Below are positions 32,870 to 42,115 of a DNA stretch of 64,000 nucleotides, in pieces (positions within the stretch are counted from its first letter, which is position 1; every line of letters begins with the position of its first letter). The stretch comes from Saccharopolyspora spinosa NRRL 18395 (lineage in GTDB: Bacteria > Actinomycetota > Actinomycetes > Mycobacteriales > Pseudonocardiaceae). The stretch lies in contig NZ_GL877878.1 of NCBI RefSeq assembly GCF_000194155.1, forward strand, positions 3,240,907-3,304,906, written 5' to 3'. The translations under genes were made by a program, and so were the position numbers. A model generated the notes under the pieces. That model was not told the DNA's origin and searched no databases. It was given only the letters and a program-made list of their open reading frames with translations.

Positions 32870-33715
32870 TCAGAGGGGTTTGACCACCTCGCCGTACAAG
32901 TCGGGCCGCCGGTCCCTGAAGATGGTCATTTGAGATCTTTCCTCGAGAAGCGCATCTCGTTCCAGAACGCCGTAGATGATGGCTTCCCCGCCCTCCGCGG
33001 ACGCGATCAGCTCGCCCACCGGGTTGGCGATCGCGCTGTATCCGAAGAATTCGATCTCGTGGTTTTCACCGATCCTGTTGCAGGAAACGGAGTACATCCT
33101 GTTCTCGAAGGCGCGCACCGAGGTGAGGTTGTGGAGTATGGTGCCGCCGTTGGAGAAGCTGGGCATGTTCCACAGCATCACCAGGATCTCGGCGCCCTTC
33201 AACGCGTACGTCCTGGTCAGTTCCGCGAACTGGTTGTCGTAGCAGACGCCGATTCCGATCGTGCCCAGATCGGTTTCGAACACATCGCTGGCGTGGGTTT
33301 GCGAGGGCACGAAGTAATGCTTCTCGTACCCGGGGATGTGCGCTTTCCGGTGTACGCCCAGCAGATCTCCGGTCGGGCCGATCAGGACGGCGGAGTTGTA
33401 GAGGGTCCCGGGGATCGTGGGGTGCGCCTCGGCCATTCCGGAGATGATGTGGACGTCGTGCTCGTCCGCCAATTCGCCTAGAGCTTGGGTGAATTCACCC
33501 GGTATCTTCTCCGCGTGCTTGATATACCGCCCGCCGAACTGCTTGTCGCGGCCTTTGATGTACCCGATGTTCGCCAGCTCGGGAAAGACGACCAGATCCA
33601 CGTCCTGCGCCAGCCTGGCCGCCTCGATCGCGGTTTTCATCCGATCCAGGTTCTTGCTCGCGTCGAGGAGGGATACGTCCATCTGCACGGCCGCAACGAC
33701 AACTTTTTCTTTCAC
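32870..33715 (-). CDS. Carbon-nitrogen hydrolase (nitrilase superfamily)
   Basis: This 281-residue amidase/carbamoylase-like enzyme has the Glu-Lys-Cys triad: E46 in VVFPELANIGY, K124 in HRKAHIPGYEKHYF and C158 in GIGVCYDNQF. The later blocks RAFENRMYSVSCNRIG and FFGYSAIANPVGELIA are typical of N-carbamoyl amino acid amidohydrolases and beta-ureidopropionases. GTG 33715 is 22 bases after the stop of the amidohydrolase gene. It is last in the minus-strand cluster and would hydrolyse a linear amide or carbamoyl amino acid formed by the amidohydrolase (inference). Confidence 0.88.
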   Translation of the reverse strand: MKEKVVVAAVQMDVSLLDASKNLDRMKTAIEAARLAQDVDLVVFPELANIGYIKGRDKQFGGRYIKHAEKIPGEFTQALGELADEHDVHIISGMAEAHPTIPGTLYNSAVLIGPTGDLLGVHRKAHIPGYEKHYFVPSQTHASDVFETDLGTIGIGVCYDNQFAELTRTYALKGAEILVMLWNMPSFSNGGTILHNLTSVRAFENRMYSVSCNRIGENHEIEFFGYSAIANPVGELIASAEGGEAIIYGVLERDALLEERSQMTIFRDRRPDLYGEVVKPL

Positions 33716-33737
33716 CGGAACAACTTCCCTACTTTCG

Positions 33738-34943
33738 TCAGATGACGCGGCGGCCGGCGCGGTAGGTCGCCTGGACCGCGCGGGTGGCCTCGATGTCGTG
33801 GGTGGGGTCGCCGTCGAACACGGCCAGGTCGGCGATGTGCCCTTCGCGCACGAAGCCGATCTCGTGGGCCAGGCGCAGGTACTCGGCGTTGCCGCTGGTG
33901 GCCATGCGCAGCACCTCGGCGGGCTGGTAACCGGCGAGCACGAGCAGGTGCAGTTCGCTGGCGAAGTCACCGAATGCCGTGTGCTTCCACCCGGCGTCGG
34001 AGGCCGGTGCGATGCGCGCGCCCATCATCCGCAGCCGCCCGGCGTTGCTGACGTAGTACGAGGTTCGTTGTCGCTGTTCGTCGAGCTCGTCAGCGGAGAT
34101 CCGGCCTGCCTCCGCGTCGCGGATGTAGTGGAAGTTGCAGCCCAGCGTGGATCCGAATGTCGTGCCGTGTGCGATGGCCAGTTCGGCGAGTCGCTCGTCG
34201 AACCCGGTGGAGCCATCCGGGGTGAGGAACGCGATGTGCTCGATGCCGTCGCTGCCGGCGAGGACGGCCCGTCGGATGGCTTCGTTCGACAGGGCGTGCG
34301 TCGTGGACAGCAGCCCGTGCTCGTGCGCGACCGACACCGCGGCACCGATCTGCTCCGCGGTGAGTGTTTCCTCGTGCGGGACGGTGTTCAGGGTACCGCC
34401 GCCGGTTGCTGCGATCTTGATTCCGTCAGCGCCGAGCTCGATGTTGCGGCGCGCGATCTTCTGGGCCTGCGCGGCGTCGGCGGCTCCACCGCCGAAGAGG
34501 TGCATGTGCCCGCGCACTCCGGTCACCGGCATGCCGTAGCGCAGCAGACGCGGCAGCTCGCTCGGGTCGGCCGGCAACCAGCCCAGGAAGTCCGGATGCG
34601 AGCCGAGGTCGCGCACGGTGGTCACCCCGGCGGCGATGTGCTTGCGCAGGTTCTGCGCGGCGACGGCGAATCGGGTGCTCGCCTCGCGGTTCACCGCGGG
34701 TTCGTAGGCGGTGCCGTCCCCCGGCATCGTCAGGTGGACGTGCGAGTCGATCAACCCCGGGGTGAGGGTGCCGGTCGGGTAGTGGTCGAGCGCGATGCCC
34801 CGCCAGCGCGCCTGCAGTTCCGCCGCGGGTCCGACCTCGGCGATCTTCGTTCCGTCGAGCGCGACCACCACATCGCCGGTCGCTCCGGTGAGGCCCTCCC
34901 CGTCGAACACGCGGGCTACCTTGATCAGCCGATCAACGGGCAT
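33738..34943 (-). CDS. Metal-dependent amidohydrolase
   Basis: This 401-residue protein is of the imidazolonepropionase/Xaa-Pro-dipeptidase-like amidohydrolase group. The N-terminal beta domain leads to TPGLIDSHVHL with metal ligands H68 and H70. Lys lies in GADGIKIAATGGG. Later His ligands lie in LLSTTHALS and GIEHIAFLT, and Asp in APASDAGWKHT. The usual final beta strand HIADLAVFDGDPTHD closes the fold. Members open cyclic amides or cleave N-acyl/dipeptide bonds. It sits between an MHS transporter (one-base spacing) and a nitrilase-type hydrolase, so sequential hydrolysis of an imported compound is likely. Confidence 0.87.
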   Translation of the reverse strand: MPVDRLIKVARVFDGEGLTGATGDVVVALDGTKIAEVGPAAELQARWRGIALDHYPTGTLTPGLIDSHVHLTMPGDGTAYEPAVNREASTRFAVAAQNLRKHIAAGVTTVRDLGSHPDFLGWLPADPSELPRLLRYGMPVTGVRGHMHLFGGGAADAAQAQKIARRNIELGADGIKIAATGGGTLNTVPHEETLTAEQIGAAVSVAHEHGLLSTTHALSNEAIRRAVLAGSDGIEHIAFLTPDGSTGFDERLAELAIAHGTTFGSTLGCNFHYIRDAEAGRISADELDEQRQRTSYYVSNAGRLRMMGARIAPASDAGWKHTAFGDFASELHLLVLAGYQPAEVLRMATSGNAEYLRLAHEIGFVREGHIADLAVFDGDPTHDIEATRAVQATYRAGRRVI

Positions 34944-34944
34944 A

Positions 34945-36258
34945 TCAGCTCTCCTTCAGCGGGCTGTGCGCGGTTTCCGGGATGGCGAGCACCGCCAGGG
35001 CGGTCACCGCGGCGGTGAGCACCATGTAGTAAGCGGGCATCGCGCTGTCCCCGGTGGCCGAGATGAGGTAGGTCATCAGGAACGGCGCGGAACCTCCGAA
35101 GGCCGCGGTCGAGATGTTGTAGCCGAGCGCGTAGGCGGTGTAGCGCAGCCGGGTGGGGAACAGCTCCACCAGCACGATGTGGATCACGCCGGTGTGCCCG
35201 GCGAACAGCAGCGCCATGATCACGCCTCCGATCATGGCCAGCGCGACCGAGCCCTGCGTGAGCAGCCAGTAGCACGGGTAGCCGAGGACCACGAGGGAAA
35301 ACGCCGACCCGGCGATGGTGCGTTTGCGGCCGATCCGGTCCGACAGCCGCCCCGCGAACGGGATCGCGGCGATGATCGCGATCAGGGTGCACACGGTGAT
35401 CAGCAGTCCCTGGACCACGGAGAAGTGCAGGGTCTTGTTCAGGTAGGTGGGCATGTAGCTGAACAGGACGTAGTAGCCGGTGCCGTTGAGGATCGGGATC
35501 GTGATGGCCAGCAGCACGGCCTTGCGGTGCTCGGCCGAGGCCAGCGTTTCCTTCAGCGGGTTGCGCGCCGGGGCGGAATCCTTGCGCAGCTGTTGGAATT
35601 TCGGCGTTTCGTCGAGCTTGCTGCGAATGTAGAAGCCGATCACGGCCATCGGCACGGCGAGCAGGAACGGGATTCGCCAGCCCCACTCGGTCATCTCATC
35701 GGTGCCGAGGGTTTCGGTGAGCACGGTGGTGACGACGGCGCCGAGCAGGAGCGAGGCGTAGGACCCGAGCTGCGACAGACTGGTGAGCATGCCGCGGCGG
35801 CCCTCCGGCGCGTACTCCGCGACGAACGACATCGCGCCAGCGCTCTCGCCGCCGGCGGAGAATCCCTGCGCCAGCCGCAGTACCAGCAGCAATATCGGGG
35901 CGGCGACGCCGATGGCCGCATAGGTGGGCAGCAGGCCGATGGCCACCGTCGATCCACTGATCAGCATCAGCACCAGGACCAGCGTGCGCTGCCTGCCGAT
36001 CCGGTCGCCGAGATAGCCACAGACGACACCGCCGACCGGGCGCACGAAAAACGTGAGCCCGAAAATACTGAACGTCAGCAGCAGCGCGGCGGTGCCGTCC
36101 TGCTTGGGGAAGAACACGGTTGCGATCGTGCTGGCCAGGAAGCCATAGACGCCGTAGTCGTAGAACTCGACGAAAACTCCTACCGAGCCGGCCACGGTGA
36201 CCCGGCGGAGGGTCTTCTTGTCCACTTCGGATGTTCCGAGTTCCTGGGTCGTTGCCAT
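34945..36258 (-). CDS. MFS transporter, metabolite:H+ symporter (MHS) type
   Basis: This 437-residue, twelve-helix transporter starts at ATG 36258 after AGAGGAATCGAG; upstream in-frame codons lack a ribosome site. MHS hallmarks are GVFVEFYDYGVYGFLASTIA, VVCGYLGDRIGRQRTLVLVL, LRLAQGFSAGGESAGAMSFV and AGRLSDRIGRKRTIAG. Relatives import proline/betaine, shikimate, alpha-ketoglutarate or citrate with protons. Its place between the aminotransferase and amidohydrolase suggests it brings in the compound degraded by this cluster. Confidence 0.9.
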   Translation of the reverse strand: MATTQELGTSEVDKKTLRRVTVAGSVGVFVEFYDYGVYGFLASTIATVFFPKQDGTAALLLTFSIFGLTFFVRPVGGVVCGYLGDRIGRQRTLVLVLMLISGSTVAIGLLPTYAAIGVAAPILLLVLRLAQGFSAGGESAGAMSFVAEYAPEGRRGMLTSLSQLGSYASLLLGAVVTTVLTETLGTDEMTEWGWRIPFLLAVPMAVIGFYIRSKLDETPKFQQLRKDSAPARNPLKETLASAEHRKAVLLAITIPILNGTGYYVLFSYMPTYLNKTLHFSVVQGLLITVCTLIAIIAAIPFAGRLSDRIGRKRTIAGSAFSLVVLGYPCYWLLTQGSVALAMIGGVIMALLFAGHTGVIHIVLVELFPTRLRYTAYALGYNISTAAFGGSAPFLMTYLISATGDSAMPAYYMVLTAAVTALAVLAIPETAHSPLKES

Positions 36259-36425
36259 CTCGATTCCTCTGGGTGGGTGGCGGATATCGACCGTGACGCC
36301 ACGCTGCTCCGCGGGCGCGCTTGGTGGTTGCACGGCAGGGTCCGCGAGTCCGAACCCTGCTCGCCGGGAGTGTTTCGGCTCGCCGGCCTGGTGGGAACGC
36401 GAGCGTGGAACTCGGCGTTGAGTTG

Positions 36426-37646
36426 CTAGGCGCGGGGCAAGCTGTGCAGCACGTCGGTCATGCGCTTCAGTGCTGCGTCCCAAGCCTGCTCGTCCTGGGC
36501 GAAGCAGATGCGGAAGTGCTTGCGGCCGCGGGGGCCGAACTGGTAGCCGGGGTTCACCACGAGGCCGGCGTCGCGCTTGAGCGCGATGGCCACTTCCTGG
36601 TCGGTGGCGTCGATTCCGGGGAAGCCGGGGAACAGGTACGCCGAGCCGCCGGCGGGCCGGACGTCCACGCCGGGGATCTCGCTGAGCGCCGCCACGCTGA
36701 CGTCGCGCAGGGACTGGTATTCGCCGATGCGCTTGGCGACGTAGTCGGTGTCGTCGTCGAGCCAGCGGGTCAGGATGTGCTGCGCGTAGGCCGGGCAGCG
36801 CAGGGCGGCGACGCTCATGACGTCTTCCATCCGGTCGATGATCTCCGGCGGTGCCACGGCCATGCCGATGCGGTAGCCGCTGAGGCTCTCGGTCTTGCTC
36901 GGGCCGAGCGTGGTGATGGTCCTGGAGCGCATGCCGGCTTCGGAGATCATGTGCGCGAAGGGTTTGCCGTCGTACACCAGCCTGCTGTAGAGCTGGTCGA
37001 CGAGCAGCAGCGCGCTGCTGTCAGCGACGAGCGCGGCGATCTCCGCCACGTGCGAAGGATCGAACACCGCACCCGTCGGGTTGTTGGGGTGCGAGAGCAT
37101 CACCAACTTCGGTTCCTGCCGCAACCCGGCCGCGAGCGCGTCCAGGTCGAGGCAGGGGGATTCCCCCTCGGGCCACAGCAGCGGAACGGGGTGGACGTCC
37201 GCGCCGAGGTAGCGCACGGATCGTTCGCTGGTGATGTAGTCGGGGTCGGGCAGCACCACGGTGTCGCCCGGCTCGATGATCGCCGAGAGCGCGGTGTAGA
37301 GACCTGCTTGGGTTCCCGGGGTCAGGATGATCTCGCCGTCTGGGTCGAGCTGTTCACCGAGGAAGGCGCTGACGTGTTCGGCCACGGCTCGGCGAACTCC
37401 TGGGTCACCCCGGTACGGGGTGTAGGTCATCCCCGCGCCCGAGGCGGCTTTGACGAACTCGTCCAGAACCCACGAGTCGGGCGGGAAGCGGTGGGTGTCG
37501 GCGTAGGTGATGTCGAGGAAATCCGGCCCGACCGGGGTTCGTTCGAGTTCACGTTCCAGTTCGCGCAGCGACGCGCCCTCCGTCGCTGCGCGTTCCGGCA
37601 CGTCCAGTCGCAGCAATCGGCTGGTCGGCTGGTAGATCTCACTCAT
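36426..37646 (-). CDS. Class I/II PLP-dependent aminotransferase
   Basis: This 406-residue fold-type I enzyme has ILTPGTQAGLYTALSAIIEP, SHPNNPTGAVFDPSH (185-199), the Asp/Tyr pair in LLLVDQLYSRLVYDG, and the PLP lysine K251 in LGPSKTESLSGYRIGMAV. An Arg near the C-terminus (FRICFAQDE) should bind the substrate carboxylate. It overlaps the racemase gene by eight bases (ATG 37646 lies inside the end of that gene). It probably transaminates the amino acid produced by the cluster. Confidence 0.9.
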   Translation of the reverse strand: MSEIYQPTSRLLRLDVPERAATEGASLRELERELERTPVGPDFLDITYADTHRFPPDSWVLDEFVKAASGAGMTYTPYRGDPGVRRAVAEHVSAFLGEQLDPDGEIILTPGTQAGLYTALSAIIEPGDTVVLPDPDYITSERSVRYLGADVHPVPLLWPEGESPCLDLDALAAGLRQEPKLVMLSHPNNPTGAVFDPSHVAEIAALVADSSALLLVDQLYSRLVYDGKPFAHMISEAGMRSRTITTLGPSKTESLSGYRIGMAVAPPEIIDRMEDVMSVAALRCPAYAQHILTRWLDDDTDYVAKRIGEYQSLRDVSVAALSEIPGVDVRPAGGSAYLFPGFPGIDATDQEVAIALKRDAGLVVNPGYQFGPRGRKHFRICFAQDEQAWDAALKRMTDVLHSLPRA

Positions 37647-38451
37647 GGTGGTGCACTCCAATCAGGTCGTTGTCGATGGTTACGGTGCGCACTGGGGGCA
37701 GGGTGAGTCCGAACGCGTCCCACGCGAACGCGACGCCGTCGGTCGGGTGTGGCCCAGTGAGGCAGAAGAGGTCTTCCTGACCGGCGCGGGGGCTGCCCGG
37801 TTTCTGGAGCAGGCCGAGGGTCAGGTCAGCGGCGCTTTCCACGGGGTCGATGAGTGCGAAGCCGGGTTCCGCGGCGCGCATCGCATCCAGGATGCAGGTG
37901 AAGTCGGTACAGGCCAGAACGGCCGACGCGCAGCCCGCCGCAGTGATCTGCTCCATTGCCCGCCGGGCGAGGCGCCGCAGCCTGACCGGGTCATCGCCGC
38001 CGCCTTCCTCGGCCAACCGCAAAAGCTCCTCAGTGGCCACCTGGAACACCTCCCGTTCGGGAAGTGCCCGCGGTAGCGCTCCACTGGCGACGGTGCCCGC
38101 GGTGGCTAGTACTCCCACCGGACCCACCGGTGCCATTCGGACCGCCTCGCGGACCGCGGAGACCATGTCGACGAAAGGAATTGCGCCCACGTCGGCTTCT
38201 GCAGCCACCACGCTAGCGGTGTTGCACGCGATGACCCACGCATCACAGCCCGCTCGCACGAAGAACTGCTCTGCCTGACCGAGAAATCGTGCGACCTCGG
38301 CACCTGGGCGGGGACCGTACGGGCGGCGCGCGGCATCACCGAGGTACACCAGCCGATGCTGCGGGGCACGGCGCCGCAGCATCGCAGCTAACGGCAGGCC
38401 ACCGATCCCCGCGTCGAAGATGCCGACCGAACCACCCACCTCCGGGTTCAC
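37639..38451 (-). CDS. Asp/Glu racemase-family protein (MurI-like)
   Basis: This 270-residue protein has the glutamate racemase pattern: GIFDAGIGGLPLAAML (Asp13, with Ala in place of the usual Ser), YLGDAARRPYG, the first catalytic Cys76 in VIACNTASVV and the second Cys181 in LACTDFTCIL. The essential MurI gene would normally sit elsewhere. In this cluster the protein more likely racemises a catabolic amino acid, as hydantoin or glutamate racemases do. It is the first gene of the minus-strand unit. Confidence 0.8.
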   Translation of the reverse strand: MNPEVGGSVGIFDAGIGGLPLAAMLRRRAPQHRLVYLGDAARRPYGPRPGAEVARFLGQAEQFFVRAGCDAWVIACNTASVVAAEADVGAIPFVDMVSAVREAVRMAPVGPVGVLATAGTVASGALPRALPEREVFQVATEELLRLAEEGGGDDPVRLRRLARRAMEQITAAGCASAVLACTDFTCILDAMRAAEPGFALIDPVESAADLTLGLLQKPGSPRAGQEDLFCLTGPHPTDGVAFAWDAFGLTLPPVRTVTIDNDLIGVHHHE

Positions 38452-38954
38452 GACGCCGCCGCCGGTTCCGGTACGGCGCGTAGGAGGCGAGCGCCGACTG
38501 CGGCAACTGCTGTGGTGACGGGGTTCGAGGCGTTGCGCATCTTTCGCTCCTCAGGTTCGTCCGCTCGCAGGCGTTGGATCGGTGCCAAGCGCCGCGGTCG
38601 ACGTGGTGGAAACCCGGTATCGACGAATTGGTCCCGTGTCTGGCGGGGAAGCGCTCCGGATGCCGACCGATCCTGCACCACGCATCACGATGACGCAAGG
38701 GCGACCGCGTTCCGGCTTTCTCGGATCGCAGCAGACCCCCTGTTTCGGTCAAGTAGAAGATAAATCCTCTTCTTGATTCACATCCGGCGCAGCAACTTTG
38801 ACGGTGAGCACACTTGCGTCATATTTGAAAATGATGCAAGCTCCGAGCATCGGGCGAACTACCGGCAGACGCCCCGGAGCCGCCTCCGGACCGGTGCCCT
38901 CGCACGTCGAACGAGCGCCCGGACCGGATGTGGGCGGCAGGGATTGGAGGCACG
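38452..38954. other. Divergent intergenic region of the amide/oxoproline clusters
   Basis: About 500 bp between divergent operons. It contains the candidate promoter/operator for pxpA (see 38798-38840) and, presumably, the promoter of the racemase unit, which I could not pin down. GGAGG at 38946-38952 is the ribosome site of pxpA. No gene is recognised. Confidence 0.5.
38798..38840 (+). promoter_or_regulatory. pxpA promoter with overlapping palindromic operator
   Basis: TTGACG at 38798-38803 and an AT-rich -10 region near 38821-38827 form a likely promoter. Overlapping the -10 is CTTGCGTCAT (38813-38822), eight bases, then ATGATGCAAG (38831-38840). This inverted repeat has 9 of 10 positions matching. 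A repressor bound there would block the promoter; the MurR/RpiR regulator at 41270-42115 is the natural candidate. Confidence 0.55.
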
Positions 38955-39758
38955 ATGGCACAACCGCACCCCACCGCGACAGCGGCCCTCTCGTTGAACA
39001 CCGACATCGGGGAGGGCTACGGCGCATGGGTCATCGCCGACGACGAAGTGTTGCTGGGCCTGGTGACCGATGCCAACCTGGCCTGCGGGTTCCACGCGAG
39101 CGATCCGGACATCATGCGGCGCACCTGCCAGACCGCGCGCCAGCGCTCCGTCGCCATCGGCGCGCAAGTGGGTTTCCGGGACGTGATCGGTTTCGGGCGA
39201 CGGTTCATCCAGGTGCCCCGCGCGACGTTGAGCAACGACGTGCTCTACCAGCTGGGCGCGCTCTCGGCGTTCGCTTCCGCGGAGCAGGCGCCGATCACGT
39301 TCGTGAAGGTCCACGGCGCGCTCTACCACGCCGCCGTGCAGCACGAATCGTATGCCCGGGCGATCATCGACGCGGTGCGGGACTTCGACCCGGACCTGCC
39401 CGTGCTCTGCCAACCCGGCACCGCGTTCTGGCGCGCCGTCCAGGACGCGGGCCTGAGCACGGTCGCCGAAGGCTACCTCGACCGCGCCTACACGGCCGAG
39501 GGTCTGCTCGTCCCGCGCGGTGAACCAGGTGCTGTGATCACCGACCCCCAGGCCGCCGCACGCCGCGCGGTGCAGTTCGCCACCGAGCGCACCGTCACCG
39601 CGATCGACGGGACGGTGCTCGACATGCCGGTCGCCTCGGTGTGCGTGCACTCCGACTCGCCCGGCGCGTCGGCACTAGCCGCAGCCGCCCGCGAAGCTCT
39701 GGAGGAAGCTGGAGTGGCGTTGCGCTCGTTGTCCGGGAAAGTGGCCGTCGGTGGATGA
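38955..39758 (+). CDS. pxpA: 5-oxoprolinase subunit A (LamB/YcsF)
   Basis: This 267-residue protein starts at ATG 38955 after GGAGG. The LamB/YcsF signature is complete: LNTDIGEGYG with metal-site residues, TDANLACGFHASDPDIMR, GAQVGFRDVIGFGRRFIQVP, TFVKVHGALYH and EGYLDRAYTAEGLLVPRGEP. With PxpB and PxpC it hydrolyses 5-oxo-L-proline (pyroglutamate) to glutamate using ATP. It overlaps pxpB by eight bases. The usual order A-B-C is kept. Confidence 0.95.
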   Translation: MAQPHPTATAALSLNTDIGEGYGAWVIADDEVLLGLVTDANLACGFHASDPDIMRRTCQTARQRSVAIGAQVGFRDVIGFGRRFIQVPRATLSNDVLYQLGALSAFASAEQAPITFVKVHGALYHAAVQHESYARAIIDAVRDFDPDLPVLCQPGTAFWRAVQDAGLSTVAEGYLDRAYTAEGLLVPRGEPGAVITDPQAAARRAVQFATERTVTAIDGTVLDMPVASVCVHSDSPGASALAAAAREALEEAGVALRSLSGKVAVGG

Positions 39759-40377
39759 GGCGGTCACCGCGGTGCGACGCGTCGGTGACCGCGGCCTCCT
39801 GGTCGAGCTCCCGCCGCGATCCGACCCGCACCGGCTGGCCGCGTGGGTGCGCGACCACCCGTGCGCGCCCGGCCTGACCGAGGTCATCCCCGCCGCGCGG
39901 ACGGTTTTCCTGCTCGGTGACATCACAGCGCTGCGCCGGATCGCCCAGGCCATCGGCGCGGCGAAGCTGCCCGATGCGGACGAGCTCGGCGGCAAGACGG
40001 TGGTCGTCCCAGTCCGATACGACGGGCCCGACCTCGCCGCCGTCGCCGAGCGCACCGGCTTGTCGGTGCGCGAGGTCGTGGAACGCCACTCCGGCACCGA
40101 GTACCGGGTCGCCTTCTTCGGGTTCGCCCCCGGGCAGGCGTTCTTCGCGGCGCTCCCCGACGTCCTGCACGTCCCCCGCAGGCCGAGCCCGCGTATGAAG
40201 GTGCCTTCGGGCAGCCTCGCGATCGCCAACGAGTTCACGGTGATCTACCCCCTGGATTCTCCCGGCGGGTGGAACCTGATCGGCACCCGGGCGGGCCCGC
40301 CCCTGTGGGACGCGCGGGCCCAACCGCCGAACTCCGTCGACGTCGGCGATCGCGTGGTCTTCTACGAGGTCCGTTGA
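39751..40377 (+). CDS. pxpB: 5-oxoprolinase subunit B (KipI-like)
   Basis: This 208-residue cyclophilin-like AHS1-domain protein starts at GTG 39751 inside the pxpA end. Family markers are AVRRVGDRGLLVELPP, VPVRYDGPDLAAVAERTGLS, EYRVAFFGFAPGQAFFAALP, VPRRPSPRMKVPSGSLAIA and SPGGWNLIGTRAGPPLWDAR. It pairs with PxpC. It overlaps pxpC by one base (TGATG). Confidence 0.94.
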   Translation: MDEAVTAVRRVGDRGLLVELPPRSDPHRLAAWVRDHPCAPGLTEVIPAARTVFLLGDITALRRIAQAIGAAKLPDADELGGKTVVVPVRYDGPDLAAVAERTGLSVREVVERHSGTEYRVAFFGFAPGQAFFAALPDVLHVPRRPSPRMKVPSGSLAIANEFTVIYPLDSPGGWNLIGTRAGPPLWDARAQPPNSVDVGDRVVFYEVR

Positions 40378-41273
40378 TGGAAGTGCTCACCACCGGTCCG
40401 CAGGCGACCGTCCAGGACGGCGGCCGACCCGGCTGCGGCCACCTCGGCGTGCCCCGTGCCGGAGCGATGGACCGGCTGGCCCTGGCCCAGGCAAACCGCC
40501 TGGTCGGAAACCGACCGGACGCGGCCGCGATCGAGTTCCTGCTGGGCGGGCTCGCGGTCCGGTTCACCGAGCCGGTCGGCTTTAGCCTCGCCGGCGCACC
40601 GGTGCCCGCCTACCTCGGCACGGTGCCCGTACCGCGGAACACCTGGACCTACGCCCGAGCCAACGACGTCCTCACCACCGGCCGGCCCGCCTACGGCCTG
40701 TGGACTTACCTGGCGGTAGCCGGCGCCATCGCCGTGCCACCGGTGCTGTCGAGCCGGTCGACGGACTCGCTGTCCGGCCTGGGACCTCCCCCGCTGAGGC
40801 CCGGCGACGTCATCCCAATCGGATCCTGCCGCGGCACGCCGGGCACGCCGAGCGACGTCTTCGTCGAAAACGCCTCCGCCAGCGCACGGCTCGACCTGGA
40901 AATCCACTGGGGGCCGCGGGACGACTGGTTCACCGACGAGGCGCGCCGCACCTTTGTCACAGCGACCTGGCTGGTCAGCACCGAAGTCAACCGCATCGCC
41001 GCGCGCTTGACCGGCCCGCGCCTCGACCAGCGCCGCCACGACCAGCTGCCGACGGAAGGCGTCCATCCCGGCTCGATCCAGGTGCCGCCATCCGGGCAGC
41101 CACTCGTCTTCCTCGCCAACCATCCGCCCACCGGGGGGTATCCGGTGATCGGTGTAGTGTCGGAGCCCGATCTCGGGCGGATGGCCCAAGCCGCTCCCGG
41201 AACAATGGTGACGATGCGCGTGGCCCGACCACGTGCCGACCTGACCGGACGAGTCAGAAGGGGATTCAGGTGA
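40377..41273 (+). CDS. pxpC: 5-oxoprolinase subunit C (KipA-like)
   Basis: This 298-residue AHS2-domain protein starts at ATG 40377 overlapping the pxpB stop. The hallmarks are VLTTGPQATVQDGGRPGCGH, LGVPRAGAMDRLALAQANRL, WTYLAVAGAIAVPPVLSSRS and the C-terminal FLANHPPTGGYPVIGVVSEP. Together with A and B it forms the ATP-dependent pyroglutamate hydrolase. Its stop overlaps the GTG of the regulator gene (GTGA). Confidence 0.94.
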   Translation: MEVLTTGPQATVQDGGRPGCGHLGVPRAGAMDRLALAQANRLVGNRPDAAAIEFLLGGLAVRFTEPVGFSLAGAPVPAYLGTVPVPRNTWTYARANDVLTTGRPAYGLWTYLAVAGAIAVPPVLSSRSTDSLSGLGPPPLRPGDVIPIGSCRGTPGTPSDVFVENASASARLDLEIHWGPRDDWFTDEARRTFVTATWLVSTEVNRIAARLTGPRLDQRRHDQLPTEGVHPGSIQVPPSGQPLVFLANHPPTGGYPVIGVVSEPDLGRMAQAAPGTMVTMRVARPRADLTGRVRRGFR

Positions 41274-42115
41274 ACAACGGGGCAGACTCGCTTCCGGAGC
41301 GGGTCAGGGTTCGCTACGACCAGCTGAGCAAGAGCCAGCGCAAGATCGCGCGCTTCTGCATATCCCACGCAGCTGAGGCGGGTTCCCTGACCGCGATGCG
41401 GATCGCCGAGAAACTGGGCGTCAGCGAGTCGACCGTGGTCCGGTTCGCGATCAAGATCGGCTACGACGGCTTCCCGCAGATGCAGGACGCGCTCCGGGAA
41501 GAACTTCGCGGCGCGCCAACGCCATCCGGCGAGCACACGGAGCGCGACACCCACGACGTCGCGCTGGAATCGTTGCGCAACGACCTGGACGCGCTTCAGC
41601 AATCCATCGACGAGATCGACCTCGCCGCGCTGACGCGCGCGACCACCGCACTCGGCGAGGCCACCAACGTCTACGTCTGCGGGTTCCGCACCTCATTCAG
41701 CCTCGCCTACCAGGCCTACTTCCACCTCAGGAAGGTGCGCCCCTCGGTGCGCCTGCTCGGCGACATCGGCGGCACGCTGGTCGACGACCTCGAAATGATC
41801 GAGCCCGGCGACGCGGTCCTGGCGTTCACCTTCCCCGTCTACGACGACCGCGCGATCCAGGTTGCCAACCGGGCCGTGTCCGTCGGCGCCTCCTGCGTCG
41901 TCGTGACCGACAGCGCGCTGGCACCGCTGCCGATCGACCCGCTCCTGCACCTCCTGATGGTGCGCCACGACAGCTTGAGCTTCTTCAACTCCACGGTCGC
42001 CGCCACCGCACTGCTCAACTCGATCATCGTGCGCCTGGCGGAAGCCCGCAGCCGGCAAGAGCCCTCGTTTGAAAGGACCCTGTCGAAGTCCTTCCACACC
42101 AAGGGAAAATTGTGA
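41270..42115 (+). CDS. MurR/RpiR-family transcriptional regulator
   Basis: This 281-residue protein has an N-terminal RpiR helix-turn-helix (LSKSQRKIARFCISHAAE, then AMRIAEKLGVSESTVVRFAI around residues 40-65). The C-terminal half is a SIS domain (VYVCGFRTSFSLAYQAYFHL, GDAVLAFTFPVYDDRAIQVA, SCVVVTDSALAPL) that should bind a phosphorylated or acidic effector. It is encoded in the pxp operon with stop-start overlap, so it probably controls the operon it belongs to. The palindrome at 38813-38840 is the likely target. Confidence 0.9.
   Translation: MNNGADSLPERVRVRYDQLSKSQRKIARFCISHAAEAGSLTAMRIAEKLGVSESTVVRFAIKIGYDGFPQMQDALREELRGAPTPSGEHTERDTHDVALESLRNDLDALQQSIDEIDLAALTRATTALGEATNVYVCGFRTSFSLAYQAYFHLRKVRPSVRLLGDIGGTLVDDLEMIEPGDAVLAFTFPVYDDRAIQVANRAVSVGASCVVVTDSALAPLPIDPLLHLLMVRHDSLSFFNSTVAATALLNSIIVRLAEARSRQEPSFERTLSKSFHTKGKL

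Noticed and set aside
37639-38451. Housekeeping glutamate racemase MurI
   Set aside because: The catalytic cysteines fit, but DAGIGG replaces DSGIGG and the gene is coupled to catabolic genes, so only a family-level call is made.
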